A stretch of DNA of 64,000 nt, taken from assembly GCA_965279475.1 (NCBI GenBank), contig CBDIIA010000003.1:1798001-1862000 (forward strand), read 5' to 3'. This DNA comes from Pseudorhodoferax sp965279475 (GTDB taxonomy: Bacteria > Pseudomonadota > Gammaproteobacteria > Burkholderiales > Burkholderiaceae_C). The notes under the pieces were generated by a model. That model saw only the letters and a program-made list of their open reading frames with translations. It searched no databases and was not told the DNA's origin. A program made the position numbers and the translations under genes. Numbering within the stretch: the first letter of the stretch is position 1; each line of letters opens with the position of its first letter. Below are positions 27,892 to 36,494 of this stretch, in pieces.

Positions 27892-30800
27892 ATGCAGCTG
27901 GCCGAAGTCTCGATCCGCCGCCCCGTGTTTGCGACCGTGCTGTCGCTGCTGATCCTGCTGATCGGCGCGGTCAGCTTCAGCCGGCTCGCGGTGCGCGAGT
28001 ACCCGAAGATCGACGAACCGGTGGTGACCGTCAGCGTCAAGTACGCCGGCGCATCGGCCGAGGTGATCGAGTCGCAGGTGACCAAGCCGCTGGAGGACTC
28101 GATCGCCGGCATCGACGCGGTCGACGTGATCACTTCGATCAGCCGCGCCGAGCAGAGCCAGATCTCGGTGCGTTTCCGGCTCGAGAAGGACGCCGACGCC
28201 GCCGCGGCCGAGGTGCGGGACCGCACCTCGCGCGTGCGCAACCGCCTGCCGCAGGCGATCGAGGAGCCGGTGATCGCCAAGGTCGAGGCCGATGCGTTTC
28301 CGGTGATCTGGCTGGCCTTCACCAGCGACACGCTGACGCCGCTGCAGATCAACGATCTGGTGAACCGCATCGTCAAGTCGCGCCTGCAGACCGTGACCGG
28401 CGTGGCCGACGTGCGCATCTACGGCGAGCGCAAGTACGCGATGCGGGTCTGGCTCGATCCCGACAAGCTGGCCGGCTTCCGGCTGACCACGCAGGATGTG
28501 GAGGACGCGATCCGCCGCAGCAACCTCGAACTGCCCGCCGGGCGCATCGAGTCGCAGCAGCGCGAGTTCAGCGTGACCTCGCAGACCGATCTGGTGCGGC
28601 CCGGCCAGTTCGCCGAGATCGTGGTGAAGAGTGTCAACGGCTTCCCGGTGAAGATCCGCGACGTGGCGCGCGTGGAGGAGGGCGCGGCCGACGAACGCAG
28701 CGCCGTGCGGCTGAACGGCCGGCGCGCGATCTCGGTCGGGGTGATCCGGCAGGCGACGGCCAACCCGCTCACGCTGTCGGCCGGCGTGCGCGAGATGATT
28801 CCCAAGCTGCAGCAGGATCTGCCCGCCGGCATCAGCATCGACGTGGCCAACGACAACTCGGTGTTCATCGACCGCTCGGTGAAGAACGTCTACCACACCA
28901 TCTTCGAGGCGGTGGTGCTGGTCGCGCTGGTGATCTTCGTGTTCCTGCGCACGTTGCGCGCGTCCATCATCCCGATCGTGACGATTCCGGTCAGCCTGGT
29001 CGGCACCTTCGGGCTGATGGCGCTGGCCGGCTTCACGATCAACACGCTGACCCTGCTGGCGCTGGTGCTGGCGATCGGCCTGGTGGTGGACGATGCGATC
29101 GTGATGCTGGAGAACATCTTCCGGCACATCGAGGAGGGGCTCGACCCGTTCTCGGCCGCGATCAAGGGGGCGCGCGAGATCGGCTTCGCGGTGATCACGA
29201 TGACGATGACGCTGGTGGCCGTGTACGCGCCGCTGGCCTTCACGCCGGGGCGCACCGGCCGGCTGTTCGTCGAGTTTGCGCTGGCGCTGGCCGGGGCGGT
29301 GGTGGTGTCGGGCTTCGTCGCGCTGACGCTGACGCCGATGATGTGTTCGCTGCTGCTCAAGCACAACCCGAAGCCCAACGTCTTCGACCGTTCGATGGAG
29401 CGCGCGCTGATCGCCCTGTCGGACGCTTACGGCCGGCTGCTGCGCTGGGTCGTCACGACCCGGGTCGGGCGCGGGCGCACCGGTGGCGCCGCGCGCGTGG
29501 CCGGCCTCGTGCTGCAGGCGCGCTGGATCGTCATCGGCATCATGCTGGCGAGCGCGGTGGCGATCGTGCTGGTCTACCCGACGATGAAGCAGGAGCTGTC
29601 GCCGCTGGAAGACCGCGGCACCATCCTCGCCACCGTGAACGCGCCCGACGGCTCGACCCTCGACTACACCGACCGCTACACGCGCGCACTCGAAGTGATG
29701 GGCGAGAAGTACCCCGAGTTCGACCGCATCTTCGGCAACGTCGGCAACCCGACGGTGTCGCAGTCCAACGTGACCTACCGCACCGTCGACTGGGACAACC
29801 GCAAACGCACGACGCTGGAGATCGCGCGCGAGCTGCAGCCGCGGTTCAGCGCGCTGCCCGGCGTCACCGCGTTTACCATCACGCCGCCGTCGCTGGGCCA
29901 GGGTTTCCGCGACCGGCCGGTGAACTTCGTGATCCAGACCTCGGACACCTACCAAAACCTGAACCTCGTCGTGCGGCAGATGCTCGACGAGATCGCCAAG
30001 AACCCCGGCATCGTCTCGCCCGACGTCGACCTGCGGCTGAACAAGCCGGAACTGCGCATCGACGTGGACCGCGAGAAGGCGGCCGACCTGGGCATCGGCG
30101 TCGACGTGGTTGCCAAGGCCCTCGAAACCATGCTGGGCGGCCGCCAGGTCACGCGCTACAAGCGCGACGCCGAGCAGTACGACGTGATCGTGCAGACCCG
30201 CGCCAGCGGCCGCACCACGCCCGAGGACATTGACGGCATCTACGTGCGCGGGCGCAACGACGCGATGATCCCGTTGTCGGCCCTGGTGAAGGTGCGCGAG
30301 AGCGTGTCGCCGCGCGAGCTGAACCACTTCGGCCAGCGCCGCTCGGTGACCATCACCGCCAACCTGTCGCCCGACTATGCGCTGGGCCAGGCGCTGGTGT
30401 TCATGAACGACACCGCAGCCAAGGTGCTCAAGCCCGGCTACAGCACCGACCTGAACGGCACCTCGCGCGAGTTCAAGAACTCGCAGGGGGCACTGGCCAT
30501 CGTGTTCGTGTTGGCGCTGTTCTTCATCTTTCTGGTGCTGGCGGCGCAGTTCGAGAGTTTCATCGACCCGTTCGTGATCATGCTGTCGGTGCCGCTGTCG
30601 ATGATCGGTGCGCTGCTGGCGCTCAAGTGGTCGGGCGGCTCGCTCAACGTGTATTCGCAGATCGGGCTGATCACGCTGGTCGGCCTGATCACCAAGCACG
30701 GCATCCTGATCGTCGAATTCACCAACCAGCTGCGCGAGCAGGGCATGGAGATGGTCGAGGCGCTGATCAAGGCGTCGGCGCAGCGGCTGCGCCCGATCCT

Positions 30801-31083
30801 GATGACCACCGGTGCGATGGTGCTGGGCGCGATCCCGCTGGCGCTGTCGACCGGCGCCGGGGCCGAGAGCCGTATCCAGATCGGCTGGGTCATCGTCGGC
30901 GGCATGTCGCTCGGCACCTTGCTCACGGTGTTCGTCGTGCCGGTGATGTACTCGCTGTTCGCACGCCGTTCGGTGCCCGGTGCCAAGACCATGGTGGCGA
31001 GGGACGCGCCCGATGCCGAGGCGGCAGCACACACGGCACATGCGGCCGAGCCGGCGCACGCGCACTACGTGGTGCAGAAGTAG
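27892..31083 (+). CDS. RND efflux permease, HAE1-type
   Basis: A 1063-residue inner-membrane proton antiporter. The N-terminal FATVLSLLILLIGAVSF helix, large periplasmic loops after TM1 and TM7, and the TM4 motif GLVVDDAIVMLENIFRH with its paired aspartates identify the hydrophobe/amphiphile exporter family. The C-terminal half repeats the fold (GLITLVGLITKHGILIVEF). It pairs with the adaptor just upstream. The substrate cannot be read from the sequence; the MexF/MdtB-like appearance suggests organic compounds rather than metals, since the CusA-type methionine relay is not evident. Confidence 0.92.
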   Translation: MQLAEVSIRRPVFATVLSLLILLIGAVSFSRLAVREYPKIDEPVVTVSVKYAGASAEVIESQVTKPLEDSIAGIDAVDVITSISRAEQSQISVRFRLEKDADAAAAEVRDRTSRVRNRLPQAIEEPVIAKVEADAFPVIWLAFTSDTLTPLQINDLVNRIVKSRLQTVTGVADVRIYGERKYAMRVWLDPDKLAGFRLTTQDVEDAIRRSNLELPAGRIESQQREFSVTSQTDLVRPGQFAEIVVKSVNGFPVKIRDVARVEEGAADERSAVRLNGRRAISVGVIRQATANPLTLSAGVREMIPKLQQDLPAGISIDVANDNSVFIDRSVKNVYHTIFEAVVLVALVIFVFLRTLRASIIPIVTIPVSLVGTFGLMALAGFTINTLTLLALVLAIGLVVDDAIVMLENIFRHIEEGLDPFSAAIKGAREIGFAVITMTMTLVAVYAPLAFTPGRTGRLFVEFALALAGAVVVSGFVALTLTPMMCSLLLKHNPKPNVFDRSMERALIALSDAYGRLLRWVVTTRVGRGRTGGAARVAGLVLQARWIVIGIMLASAVAIVLVYPTMKQELSPLEDRGTILATVNAPDGSTLDYTDRYTRALEVMGEKYPEFDRIFGNVGNPTVSQSNVTYRTVDWDNRKRTTLEIARELQPRFSALPGVTAFTITPPSLGQGFRDRPVNFVIQTSDTYQNLNLVVRQMLDEIAKNPGIVSPDVDLRLNKPELRIDVDREKAADLGIGVDVVAKALETMLGGRQVTRYKRDAEQYDVIVQTRASGRTTPEDIDGIYVRGRNDAMIPLSALVKVRESVSPRELNHFGQRRSVTITANLSPDYALGQALVFMNDTAAKVLKPGYSTDLNGTSREFKNSQGALAIVFVLALFFIFLVLAAQFESFIDPFVIMLSVPLSMIGALLALKWSGGSLNVYSQIGLITLVGLITKHGILIVEFTNQLREQGMEMVEALIKASAQRLRPILMTTGAMVLGAIPLALSTGAGAESRIQIGWVIVGGMSLGTLLTVFVVPVMYSLFARRSVPGAKTMVARDAPDAEAAAHTAHAAEPAHAHYVVQK

Positions 31084-31112
31084 CCGCGCGGGCCGGGCCG
31101 CCGGTTTAAGGG

Positions 31113-31724
31113 TTACGGGCGGGCGAGCCGCTGCAACTCGTCTTGTGTGTTGGCGTTGCCGAAGGCCTGCGGGTCGTCCGCCGGCCGGTCGAACGGCACA
31201 CGCGCCGTGGCATGGAGCCCCAGCCACTGTCCGACCTTGCGGCCGCCGCCGCCGATGAAGCCGGCCAGGCCGTCCCGCAGCCGGGTGCGCAGCAGGCAGA
31301 ACACCGGTTGCACGGCCCAGCGCCCATCGTCGCCGCGCGCCATCGCGACGGCGGCTTCGGCCTGTTCCTGCTGCAGCGCCGCGGCCAGACGTTCCACCAG
31401 ATCCTCGGGAAAGAAGGGCGAGTCGCAAGGCACGGTCGCCAGGTAGTCGGTCTGGCAGTGGTCCAGGCCGGCAAGAAAACCCGCCAGCGGCCCGGGCTGG
31501 TCGGCCACGCCGTCAGCACAGACCGGCATGCCGAACGCGGCATAGACGTCGAGATGGCGATTGGCGTTGAGCAGCACCTGGGCTACCTGCGGTTGCAATC
31601 GGCGTGCGGCGTGCAGGGCCAGCGGCTGGCCGCGAAAGTCCTGCAGCCCCTTGTCGACGCCTCCCATGCGGGTGCCGCGGCCGCCTGCGAGCACGATGCC
31701 GGTGATGTGGCTGCGCGCGATCAT
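31113..31724 (-). CDS. mobA: Molybdenum cofactor guanylyltransferase
   Basis: A 203-residue nucleotidyltransferase joining GMP from GTP to molybdenum cofactor to give the MGD form used by DMSO-reductase-type enzymes. The N-terminal GTP-binding motif LAGGRGTRMGGVDKG is at residues 12-26, and the metal-binding segment TVPCDSPFFPEDL is near residue 110. It follows moaA by 24 bases in the same direction. Convergent with the RND permease; the 29-base gap between them has no obvious terminator hairpin. Confidence 0.92.
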   Translation of the reverse strand: MIARSHITGIVLAGGRGTRMGGVDKGLQDFRGQPLALHAARRLQPQVAQVLLNANRHLDVYAAFGMPVCADGVADQPGPLAGFLAGLDHCQTDYLATVPCDSPFFPEDLVERLAAALQQEQAEAAVAMARGDDGRWAVQPVFCLLRTRLRDGLAGFIGGGGRKVGQWLGLHATARVPFDRPADDPQAFGNANTQDELQRLARP

Positions 31725-31748
31725 CCGGACGAATTCGCCTGCCTGAAG

Positions 31749-32945
31749 TTAGCCGCCGATGTAGCTCATCTCGATGCGCCGCCCTACGCCCGGGGCACCG
31801 GCCGGTGCTGCCGCAGAGGATCCGCGCAGCTCGGAGTAACGGTCGTCGCGCCCCTGCCAGATATGGGCGATGGCGCCCGAGATCTCGTCGTCGGTGGCGC
31901 CGCCGCGCAGCAGCGCGCGCAGATCGTGGCCGCGGCTGGCGAACAGGCAGAGATAGAGCTGGCCTTCGGTCGACAACCGCGCACGGTTGCAATCATGGCA
32001 GAAGGCCTGGGTCACGCTGCTGATCACGCCGATCTCGCCGGCTTGCGCGTCGTGGCTGCCCACCGCATCGGCGTAGCCCCAGCGCTGGGCGGTTTCGCCG
32101 GGAGCGGAGGCTTCGAGCGGCAGCAGCGGCATCGCCGCCCGCAGCCGCGCGATGACCTCGGCCGAGGGCAGCACCTCGTCCATGCGCCAGCCGTTGGTTG
32201 CGCCGACATCCATGTATTCGATGAAACGCAGCACGATGCCGCTGCCACGGAAGTGGCGCGCCATCGGCAGGATCTCCTGGTCGTTGGTGCCACGCTTGAC
32301 CACCATGTTGACCTTGATCGGCCCCAGGCCCACGGCCTGCGCAGCGTCGATGCCGGCCAGCACGTCGGCCACCGGAAAGTCGACATCGTTCATCTGCCGG
32401 AACACTGTGTCGTCCAGCCCGTCGAGACTGACCGTCACGCGGCGCAGGCCAGCGTCCTTCAGCGCCTGGGCCTTGCGCGCCAGCAGGGAGCCGTTGGTCG
32501 TGAGCGTGATGTCCAGCGGCGTGCCGTCGACCGTCCGCAGTGCGGCCAGCTGCTCGATCAGCACCTCGATGTTCTTGCGCAACAAAGGCTCGCCGCCGGT
32601 CAGCCGGATCTTGCGCACGCCATGCGCCACGGCGAGGCGCGCCAGCCGCGTGATCTCCTCGAAGCTCAGCAAGGCCTTGTGCGGCAGGTACGGATAGTCC
32701 TTGCCGAACACTTCCTTGGGCATGCAGTAGCTGCAGCGGAAGTTGCAGCGGTCGGTGACGCTGATGCGCAGGTCGCGCAGCGGGCGGGCCAGCCGGTCGG
32801 ACAGATGCCCTGTGGCCGCCGGGGTGCCGACCGCGCCAAGCGAACGCAGGACTGAGGCGCCCCTGCGCTGGTCGACGATCGGAATCACGCGCGGCTGCCG
32901 GTCGCCAGCATGGCTGCTTGCATCGGTCACGGGCTGTTGGGGCAT
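31749..32945 (-). CDS. moaA: GTP 3',8-cyclase
   Basis: A 398-residue radical SAM enzyme catalysing the first step of molybdopterin synthesis together with MoaC. The N-terminal cluster motif is CNFRCSYC (Cys67, Cys71, Cys74). The C-terminal cluster is FCHDCNRARLS...YLCLF, and the protein ends in GG, which the family needs for activity. The N-terminus carries about 50 extra residues before the conserved LRDLRISVTDRC, so the true start could be slightly downstream. Forms an operon with mobA; moaC and moeA are not in the window. Confidence 0.94.
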   Translation of the reverse strand: MPQQPVTDASSHAGDRQPRVIPIVDQRRGASVLRSLGAVGTPAATGHLSDRLARPLRDLRISVTDRCNFRCSYCMPKEVFGKDYPYLPHKALLSFEEITRLARLAVAHGVRKIRLTGGEPLLRKNIEVLIEQLAALRTVDGTPLDITLTTNGSLLARKAQALKDAGLRRVTVSLDGLDDTVFRQMNDVDFPVADVLAGIDAAQAVGLGPIKVNMVVKRGTNDQEILPMARHFRGSGIVLRFIEYMDVGATNGWRMDEVLPSAEVIARLRAAMPLLPLEASAPGETAQRWGYADAVGSHDAQAGEIGVISSVTQAFCHDCNRARLSTEGQLYLCLFASRGHDLRALLRGGATDDEISGAIAHIWQGRDDRYSELRGSSAAAPAGAPGVGRRIEMSYIGG

Positions 32946-33087
32946 GGCCGTATTTTGCTTTACCCGGCAGCTGCCTGCGGGAGTAGGGGGAACCGATCGT
33001 CATCCGGGGGTGGCGGAGCTTGCCGTTCATGCGTCCCGCCGCATCGGCAACCCGAAGCCTGGCGGTACCGTAGCGGCATGTTTATAT

Positions 33088-33116
33088 GTATTAAATTGTT
33101 TCTAATTCAGTAAAAT
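33088..33116 (+). promoter_or_regulatory. AT-rich promoter region of the exported protein gene
   Basis: The stretch 33080-33120 is strikingly AT-rich for this genome and ends in TAAAAT at 33111-33116. A -35 at about 33088-33093 (GTATTA) would be 17 bases upstream but is poor. This is the clearest AT-rich island in the 214-base divergent gap between moaA and the exported protein gene. A GGAG Shine-Dalgarno follows at 33146-33149. Confidence 0.4.
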
Positions 33117-33159
33117 GCACTGCGTGTAGAGCCCCATGTCTTTTTGGAGATCCTCAACA

Positions 33160-34140
33160 ATGCCGACCACCACCCTGAGCCACCTAGCCAGGAAACATGC
33201 CGTTTTGCTGGTGGCGTTCGCCGCCCTCTTCACCAGCGCGGGGGCTTCGGCCGCGGTGAACGTCAACGCCAGGATGTACCTGCAAGGTGCATTGACGGGC
33301 AACGGCCTGCCGATGCGCACGGACCTGCGGGCCGACCCGTCGTTTCCGCTGACCGATCCTTATGGTCTGGGCACGGTGGCGCCTTCGGTCCCCGCGACGG
33401 CGGTGGACTGGGTCAAGGTGGAACTGCTTGCCGGCAGCAGCGCCGCAGCCTGCCTGCCCGGCCAGGCGGTGGCCGGTTTTCTGCTGGCGGACGGCAGCCT
33501 CGTCGCGGCGAACGGTGGCCCGCTGACGATCCCGTCCGCACAACCCGGCAGCTACAACCTGCGGGTCAGCCACAGGAACCACGGCGCCTTGATCTCCGTC
33601 CCCGCACCCTTTGCCGCTGCGGGGTCTGCGCTGCTGGACATGACGGTGCTGGCGAACGTGGCCAATCCGGACAGCCTGGCCGTCACGGCGGCGGTGGTGG
33701 CGGCCCAAGCTGGCGACGCCAATGGCGACCAGGCGGTCTATGCCGCCAACACGGGCAACGATCTCGATGCCATTGCCAACTACCCGGGAGCCGGGGCCCC
33801 TGGTGGCGCCACGCACGTCTATGCGAGGGAAGACATCAACATGGACGGTACCGTTCTGTCGTTGGCGAGCACTCCAGGCAGCGACCGGGATTTCTTGTCG
33901 GCGGTCCTGAACAACGATCCGAGCAACGGCTATTTCGACATCAACGACGGCTTTCCAAGCACAGGTGCCCTGTGCGCGGCCGGCGCCCAACCCGTAGCTG
34001 CGCCACCGGCCCCCATTCCCGCGCTGTCGCCCGGCATGCTCGGTGCGCTGTCCGGCCTGTTGGCCATCGCAGGCGCCGGGCTGCGGTCGCGCCGCCGCGC
34101 GTTCAGCCGTGGCGCACGGCCACCGTCTTCAGGGTCGTGA
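33160..34140 (+). CDS. Exported protein with dockerin-like segment and IPTL-CTERM-like tail
   Basis: A 326-residue secreted protein of unknown function. The ATG at 33160 is chosen over one at 33136 because GGAG lies 10 bases upstream. A signal peptide ends near TSAGASA. The early region (MYLQGALTGNGLPMRTDLR...PLTDPYG) resembles surface proteins often labelled haemagglutinins. A later part, with GDANGDQAVYA, EDINMDGTV and GYFDINDGFPS, looks like calcium-binding dockerin-type repeats. The C-terminus has IPALSPGMLGALSG, a hydrophobic helix and an Arg cluster, like the IPTL-CTERM sorting signal. The last 38 bases overlap the convergent aldehyde dehydrogenase gene. Confidence 0.7.
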   Translation: MPTTTLSHLARKHAVLLVAFAALFTSAGASAAVNVNARMYLQGALTGNGLPMRTDLRADPSFPLTDPYGLGTVAPSVPATAVDWVKVELLAGSSAAACLPGQAVAGFLLADGSLVAANGGPLTIPSAQPGSYNLRVSHRNHGALISVPAPFAAAGSALLDMTVLANVANPDSLAVTAAVVAAQAGDANGDQAVYAANTGNDLDAIANYPGAGAPGGATHVYAREDINMDGTVLSLASTPGSDRDFLSAVLNNDPSNGYFDINDGFPSTGALCAAGAQPVAAPPAPIPALSPGMLGALSGLLAIAGAGLRSRRRAFSRGARPPSSGS

Positions 34141-35536
34141 AACCGTACAAGGCCTCGAAGCCCTTTTCGCGGCCGTAACCGGAGCTCTTCACGCCACCGA
34201 ACGGCAGCTCCACGCCGCCGCCCGCGCCGTAGTTGTTGACGAACACCTGACCGCTCTTCACGCGCTTGGCCATGCGGAACTGGCGCGATCCGTCGCGGGT
34301 CCAGACGCCGGCCACCAGGCCGAACTGCGTGGCGTTGGCCATCTCGACCGCGTGGTCCTCGTCGCGAAACGACATCGCGGCCAGCACCGGGCCGAAAACC
34401 TCTTCCTGCGCCAGGCGGTGCATCACCGGCACGTCGCGCAGCAGGGTCGGCGCCTGGTAGTAGCCGGTTTCCGGTGCTTCGTCGACGACGCGGCCCTGTG
34501 CGACGACGGGGATGTTGGCGACCTGGGCGTCGGAGAGGAAGTCCCAGACGCGCTGCTGCTGGCTGGCACGAATCAGCGGGCCCACGTCGAGGTCCATCGC
34601 TGCCGGGCCGACGCGCAGCTGTTCGAAGGCGTTGCCCAGGCGTTCGAGCAGCGGTTCGTACAGCGTGTCCTCGACCAGCAGCCGGGAGCCGGCCGAACAG
34701 GTCTGCCCGGCGTTCTGCACGATGGCATTGATGACGGTGGGGATCACCAGGTCGAGGTCGGCATCGGCGAAGACGATCTGCGGGCTCTTGCCGCCCAGCT
34801 CGAGCGTGACCGGGCAGTGCCGCTCGGCCGCCACCTGCTGGATGATGGTGCCGACCTTGGGGCTGCCGGTGAAGCTGATGTGGTCGATGCCGGGGTGCCG
34901 CGCCAGCGCATCGCCCACCTCGTGCCCGTAACCGGTGACGATGTTCAGCGCGCCGGCCGGAAAACCGACCTCGGCCGCCAGTTCGGCCACGCGCAGCAGC
35001 GACAGGCAGGCGTCTTCGGCGGGCTTGACGACGCAGACGTTGCCGGCCGCCAGCGCACCGCCGACGCTGCGGCCGAAGATCTGCATCGGGTAGTTCCAGG
35101 GGATCACGTGGCCGGTCACGCCATGCGGCTCGCGCCAGGTGAAGACGCTGTAACCCTCCTGGTAGGGAATGGTCTCGCCATGCAGCTTGTCGCAGGCGCC
35201 GGCATAGAACTCGAAGTAACGCACCAGCGCCAGCGCATCGGCACGCGCCTGCTTGGTCGGTTTGCCGCAGTCGCGCTGCTCCAGTGCGGCCAGCTCATCG
35301 GTGTGCTCGGCGATCTTCTGCGCCAGGCGCATCAGCAGGCGGCTGCGGTCGACGGCGGTGAGCTTGCTCCACACGGCGTCGAGGCACTGGCGGGCGGCAT
35401 GCACCGCGACATCGATGTCCTGCGCGTTGCTGCGCTGCAGTTCGTCGAAGGGCTGGCCGTCCGAGGGGTCGATCACCGGGATGGTGCGGCCGGAGGAGGA
35501 CGGAACGGAGGCGTTGGCGATGTAGTTGAGTTGCAT
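34103..35536 (-). CDS. NAD(P)-dependent aldehyde dehydrogenase
   Basis: A 477-residue ALDH-superfamily enzyme oxidising an aldehyde to its acid. Conserved elements are PWNYPMQIFGRSVGGALAAG, FTGSPKVG, the general base Glu in LELGGKSP, the nucleophile Cys in NAGQTCSAGSRL, and EEVFGPVLA. The ATG at 35536 (MQLNYIANAS) is preferred to one 33 bases upstream. The sequence type recalls betaine/aminobutyraldehyde dehydrogenases, but the substrate is not determined. It stands alone, with the VapC gene upstream in the same direction, and its 3' end overlaps the exported-protein gene tail to tail. Confidence 0.88.
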   Translation of the reverse strand: MQLNYIANASVPSSSGRTIPVIDPSDGQPFDELQRSNAQDIDVAVHAARQCLDAVWSKLTAVDRSRLLMRLAQKIAEHTDELAALEQRDCGKPTKQARADALALVRYFEFYAGACDKLHGETIPYQEGYSVFTWREPHGVTGHVIPWNYPMQIFGRSVGGALAAGNVCVVKPAEDACLSLLRVAELAAEVGFPAGALNIVTGYGHEVGDALARHPGIDHISFTGSPKVGTIIQQVAAERHCPVTLELGGKSPQIVFADADLDLVIPTVINAIVQNAGQTCSAGSRLLVEDTLYEPLLERLGNAFEQLRVGPAAMDLDVGPLIRASQQQRVWDFLSDAQVANIPVVAQGRVVDEAPETGYYQAPTLLRDVPVMHRLAQEEVFGPVLAAMSFRDEDHAVEMANATQFGLVAGVWTRDGSRQFRMAKRVKSGQVFVNNYGAGGGVELPFGGVKSSGYGREKGFEALYGFTTLKTVAVRHG

Positions 35537-35578
35537 GGGAATCCGTATCGGAAGAGCGAAGGCCGGCACGCCGGCGGG

Positions 35579-35995
35579 TCAGGGCGAAATGATGTCGAGT
35601 TTCGGGTAATAACTGCGGTAACGCTTGGCATCGCGTGTCAGCAGCCGCAGGCCGTTCACCAGCGCATGGGCGCCGATGTAGAAGTCGGGCAGCGGCGAAC
35701 GCGCACGGCCGCCGGCAGGGCCGGGAGATGTACGGTAGGCGCGGAACGCCTGCCCGGCAAGAAAGGCCGCGTCCCACGGCAGGGGTTCGCGCCGCAGCGG
35801 CAGGCCGGACAGCGCGGCTTCGAGTTCGGCCGCGCGCTCGAAGCGTGGGCTGAGCTCGGCCAGGATCAGAGGGTTGATCACCAGTGCCGCCTCCCCACCC
35901 AGGCGCTCGAGTTGTTCGAGCGACCAATCGGCCCATTGCGGGTCATCGGCCAGCACGTCGATCAACACGTTGCTGTCGACAAGGGTCGAAGGCAT
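35579..35995 (-). CDS. VapC-like PIN-domain ribonuclease toxin
   Basis: A 138-residue PIN-domain protein with the acidic residues expected for a metal-dependent RNase: Asp in VDSNVLIDVL, Glu in LILAELSPRF, Asp in SPLPDFYIGAH and Asp in LLTRDAKRY. VapC toxins cut tRNA or rRNA and are neutralised by the neighbouring antitoxin. The start at 35995 matches the family; an in-frame ATG at 36046 would add 17 residues. Unusually, 210 bases separate it from the antitoxin gene, instead of a direct overlap, because of an inserted repeat. Confidence 0.85.
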   Translation of the reverse strand: MPSTLVDSNVLIDVLADDPQWADWSLEQLERLGGEAALVINPLILAELSPRFERAAELEAALSGLPLRREPLPWDAAFLAGQAFRAYRTSPGPAGGRARSPLPDFYIGAHALVNGLRLLTRDAKRYRSYYPKLDIISP

Positions 35996-36116
35996 CGCTG
36001 CCAGATAGCGTGCGTCGGGCTCCGCAACACGAGAGGTTGTTGCCATCTCAATTGGCCATGGGAATGTGTACGACCGAAGGCGTGTGCAACAGGCGCGGCA
36101 TGAGGCCAGGAACGCC

Positions 36117-36203
36117 GCGGAACCGGCTTTGCCGGGCCGCTGGTGTTGCCCCCGGATGGGGGGATTCGGCTACACGCAGTGAGCAAGAAACGGGGGTGAG
36201 CTT
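36117..36203. repeat. REP-like element between vapB and vapC
   Basis: The element contains two perfect stem-loops: CCGGC-TTT-GCCGG at 36123-36135 and CCCCC-GGAT-GGGGG at 36149-36162. A GCAGTGAGC stretch follows, and it ends just before the vapB stop. The composition and double hairpin recall intergenic repeats that I associate with Burkholderiales genomes. It separates two genes that normally overlap. Whether it is repeated elsewhere cannot be seen here. The remaining bases, 35996-36116, hold no recognisable feature. Confidence 0.45.
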
Positions 36204-36205
36204 CA

Positions 36206-36445
36206 TCATCCACGCAGGAAGCGCATGAATTCGTCGGTCCCCATGCCCTTGAACTGCGCGGCGGTCGCGCTGCCCCGCACGGCCTGGAACGCGGCGCGGA
36301 CCGGCGACACCTTGGGCGCGATGCGGCGCAGCACGACGTCGCCGTTGGAACGGACCTCGAACTCGACCTCGCTGTTGGGATGCAAGCCAGCCTGCTCGCG
36401 CACCGCTTGCGGGATCGTGACCTGACCTTTGCTGGTGATTTTCAT
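36206..36445 (-). CDS. VapB-like AbrB/MazE-fold antitoxin
   Basis: A 79-residue SpoVT/AbrB-type DNA-binding protein. Residues 1-45 form the swapped-hairpin domain (MKITSKGQVTIPQAVREQAG, then SEVEFEVRSNGDVVLRR). The C-terminal part, ending in GTDEFMRFLRG, would bind the PIN toxin. Antitoxins of this class repress their own operon, and three copies of a GTAAGA half-site lie just upstream. The toxin gene is downstream past the repeat element, so toxin translation is probably no longer tightly coupled. Confidence 0.88.
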   Translation of the reverse strand: MKITSKGQVTIPQAVREQAGLHPNSEVEFEVRSNGDVVLRRIAPKVSPVRAAFQAVRGSATAAQFKGMGTDEFMRFLRG

Positions 36446-36456
36446 GGTGCGGCCTT

Positions 36457-36484
36457 TTCTTACCGGAAAGAGTAAGAATCTTAC
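36457..36484 (-). promoter_or_regulatory. Candidate VapB operator
   Basis: TTCTTAC (36457-36463) and GTAAGAA (36472-36478) form a perfect 7-base inverted repeat with an 8-base spacer. A third half-site, TCTTAC, follows at 36479-36484. The site lies 12-40 bases upstream of the vapB start in an AT-rich patch, the usual place for autoregulation by an AbrB-type antitoxin with its toxin as co-repressor. It also reaches to within 11 bases of the end of the upstream YhgE-like gene. Confidence 0.5.
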
Positions 36485-36494
36485 TACGCCCGCT

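Noticed and set aside
31143..32855. 570-codon plus-strand frame opposite mobA and moaA
   Set aside because: It spans two well-defined genes on the other strand and their gap, and has no family features.
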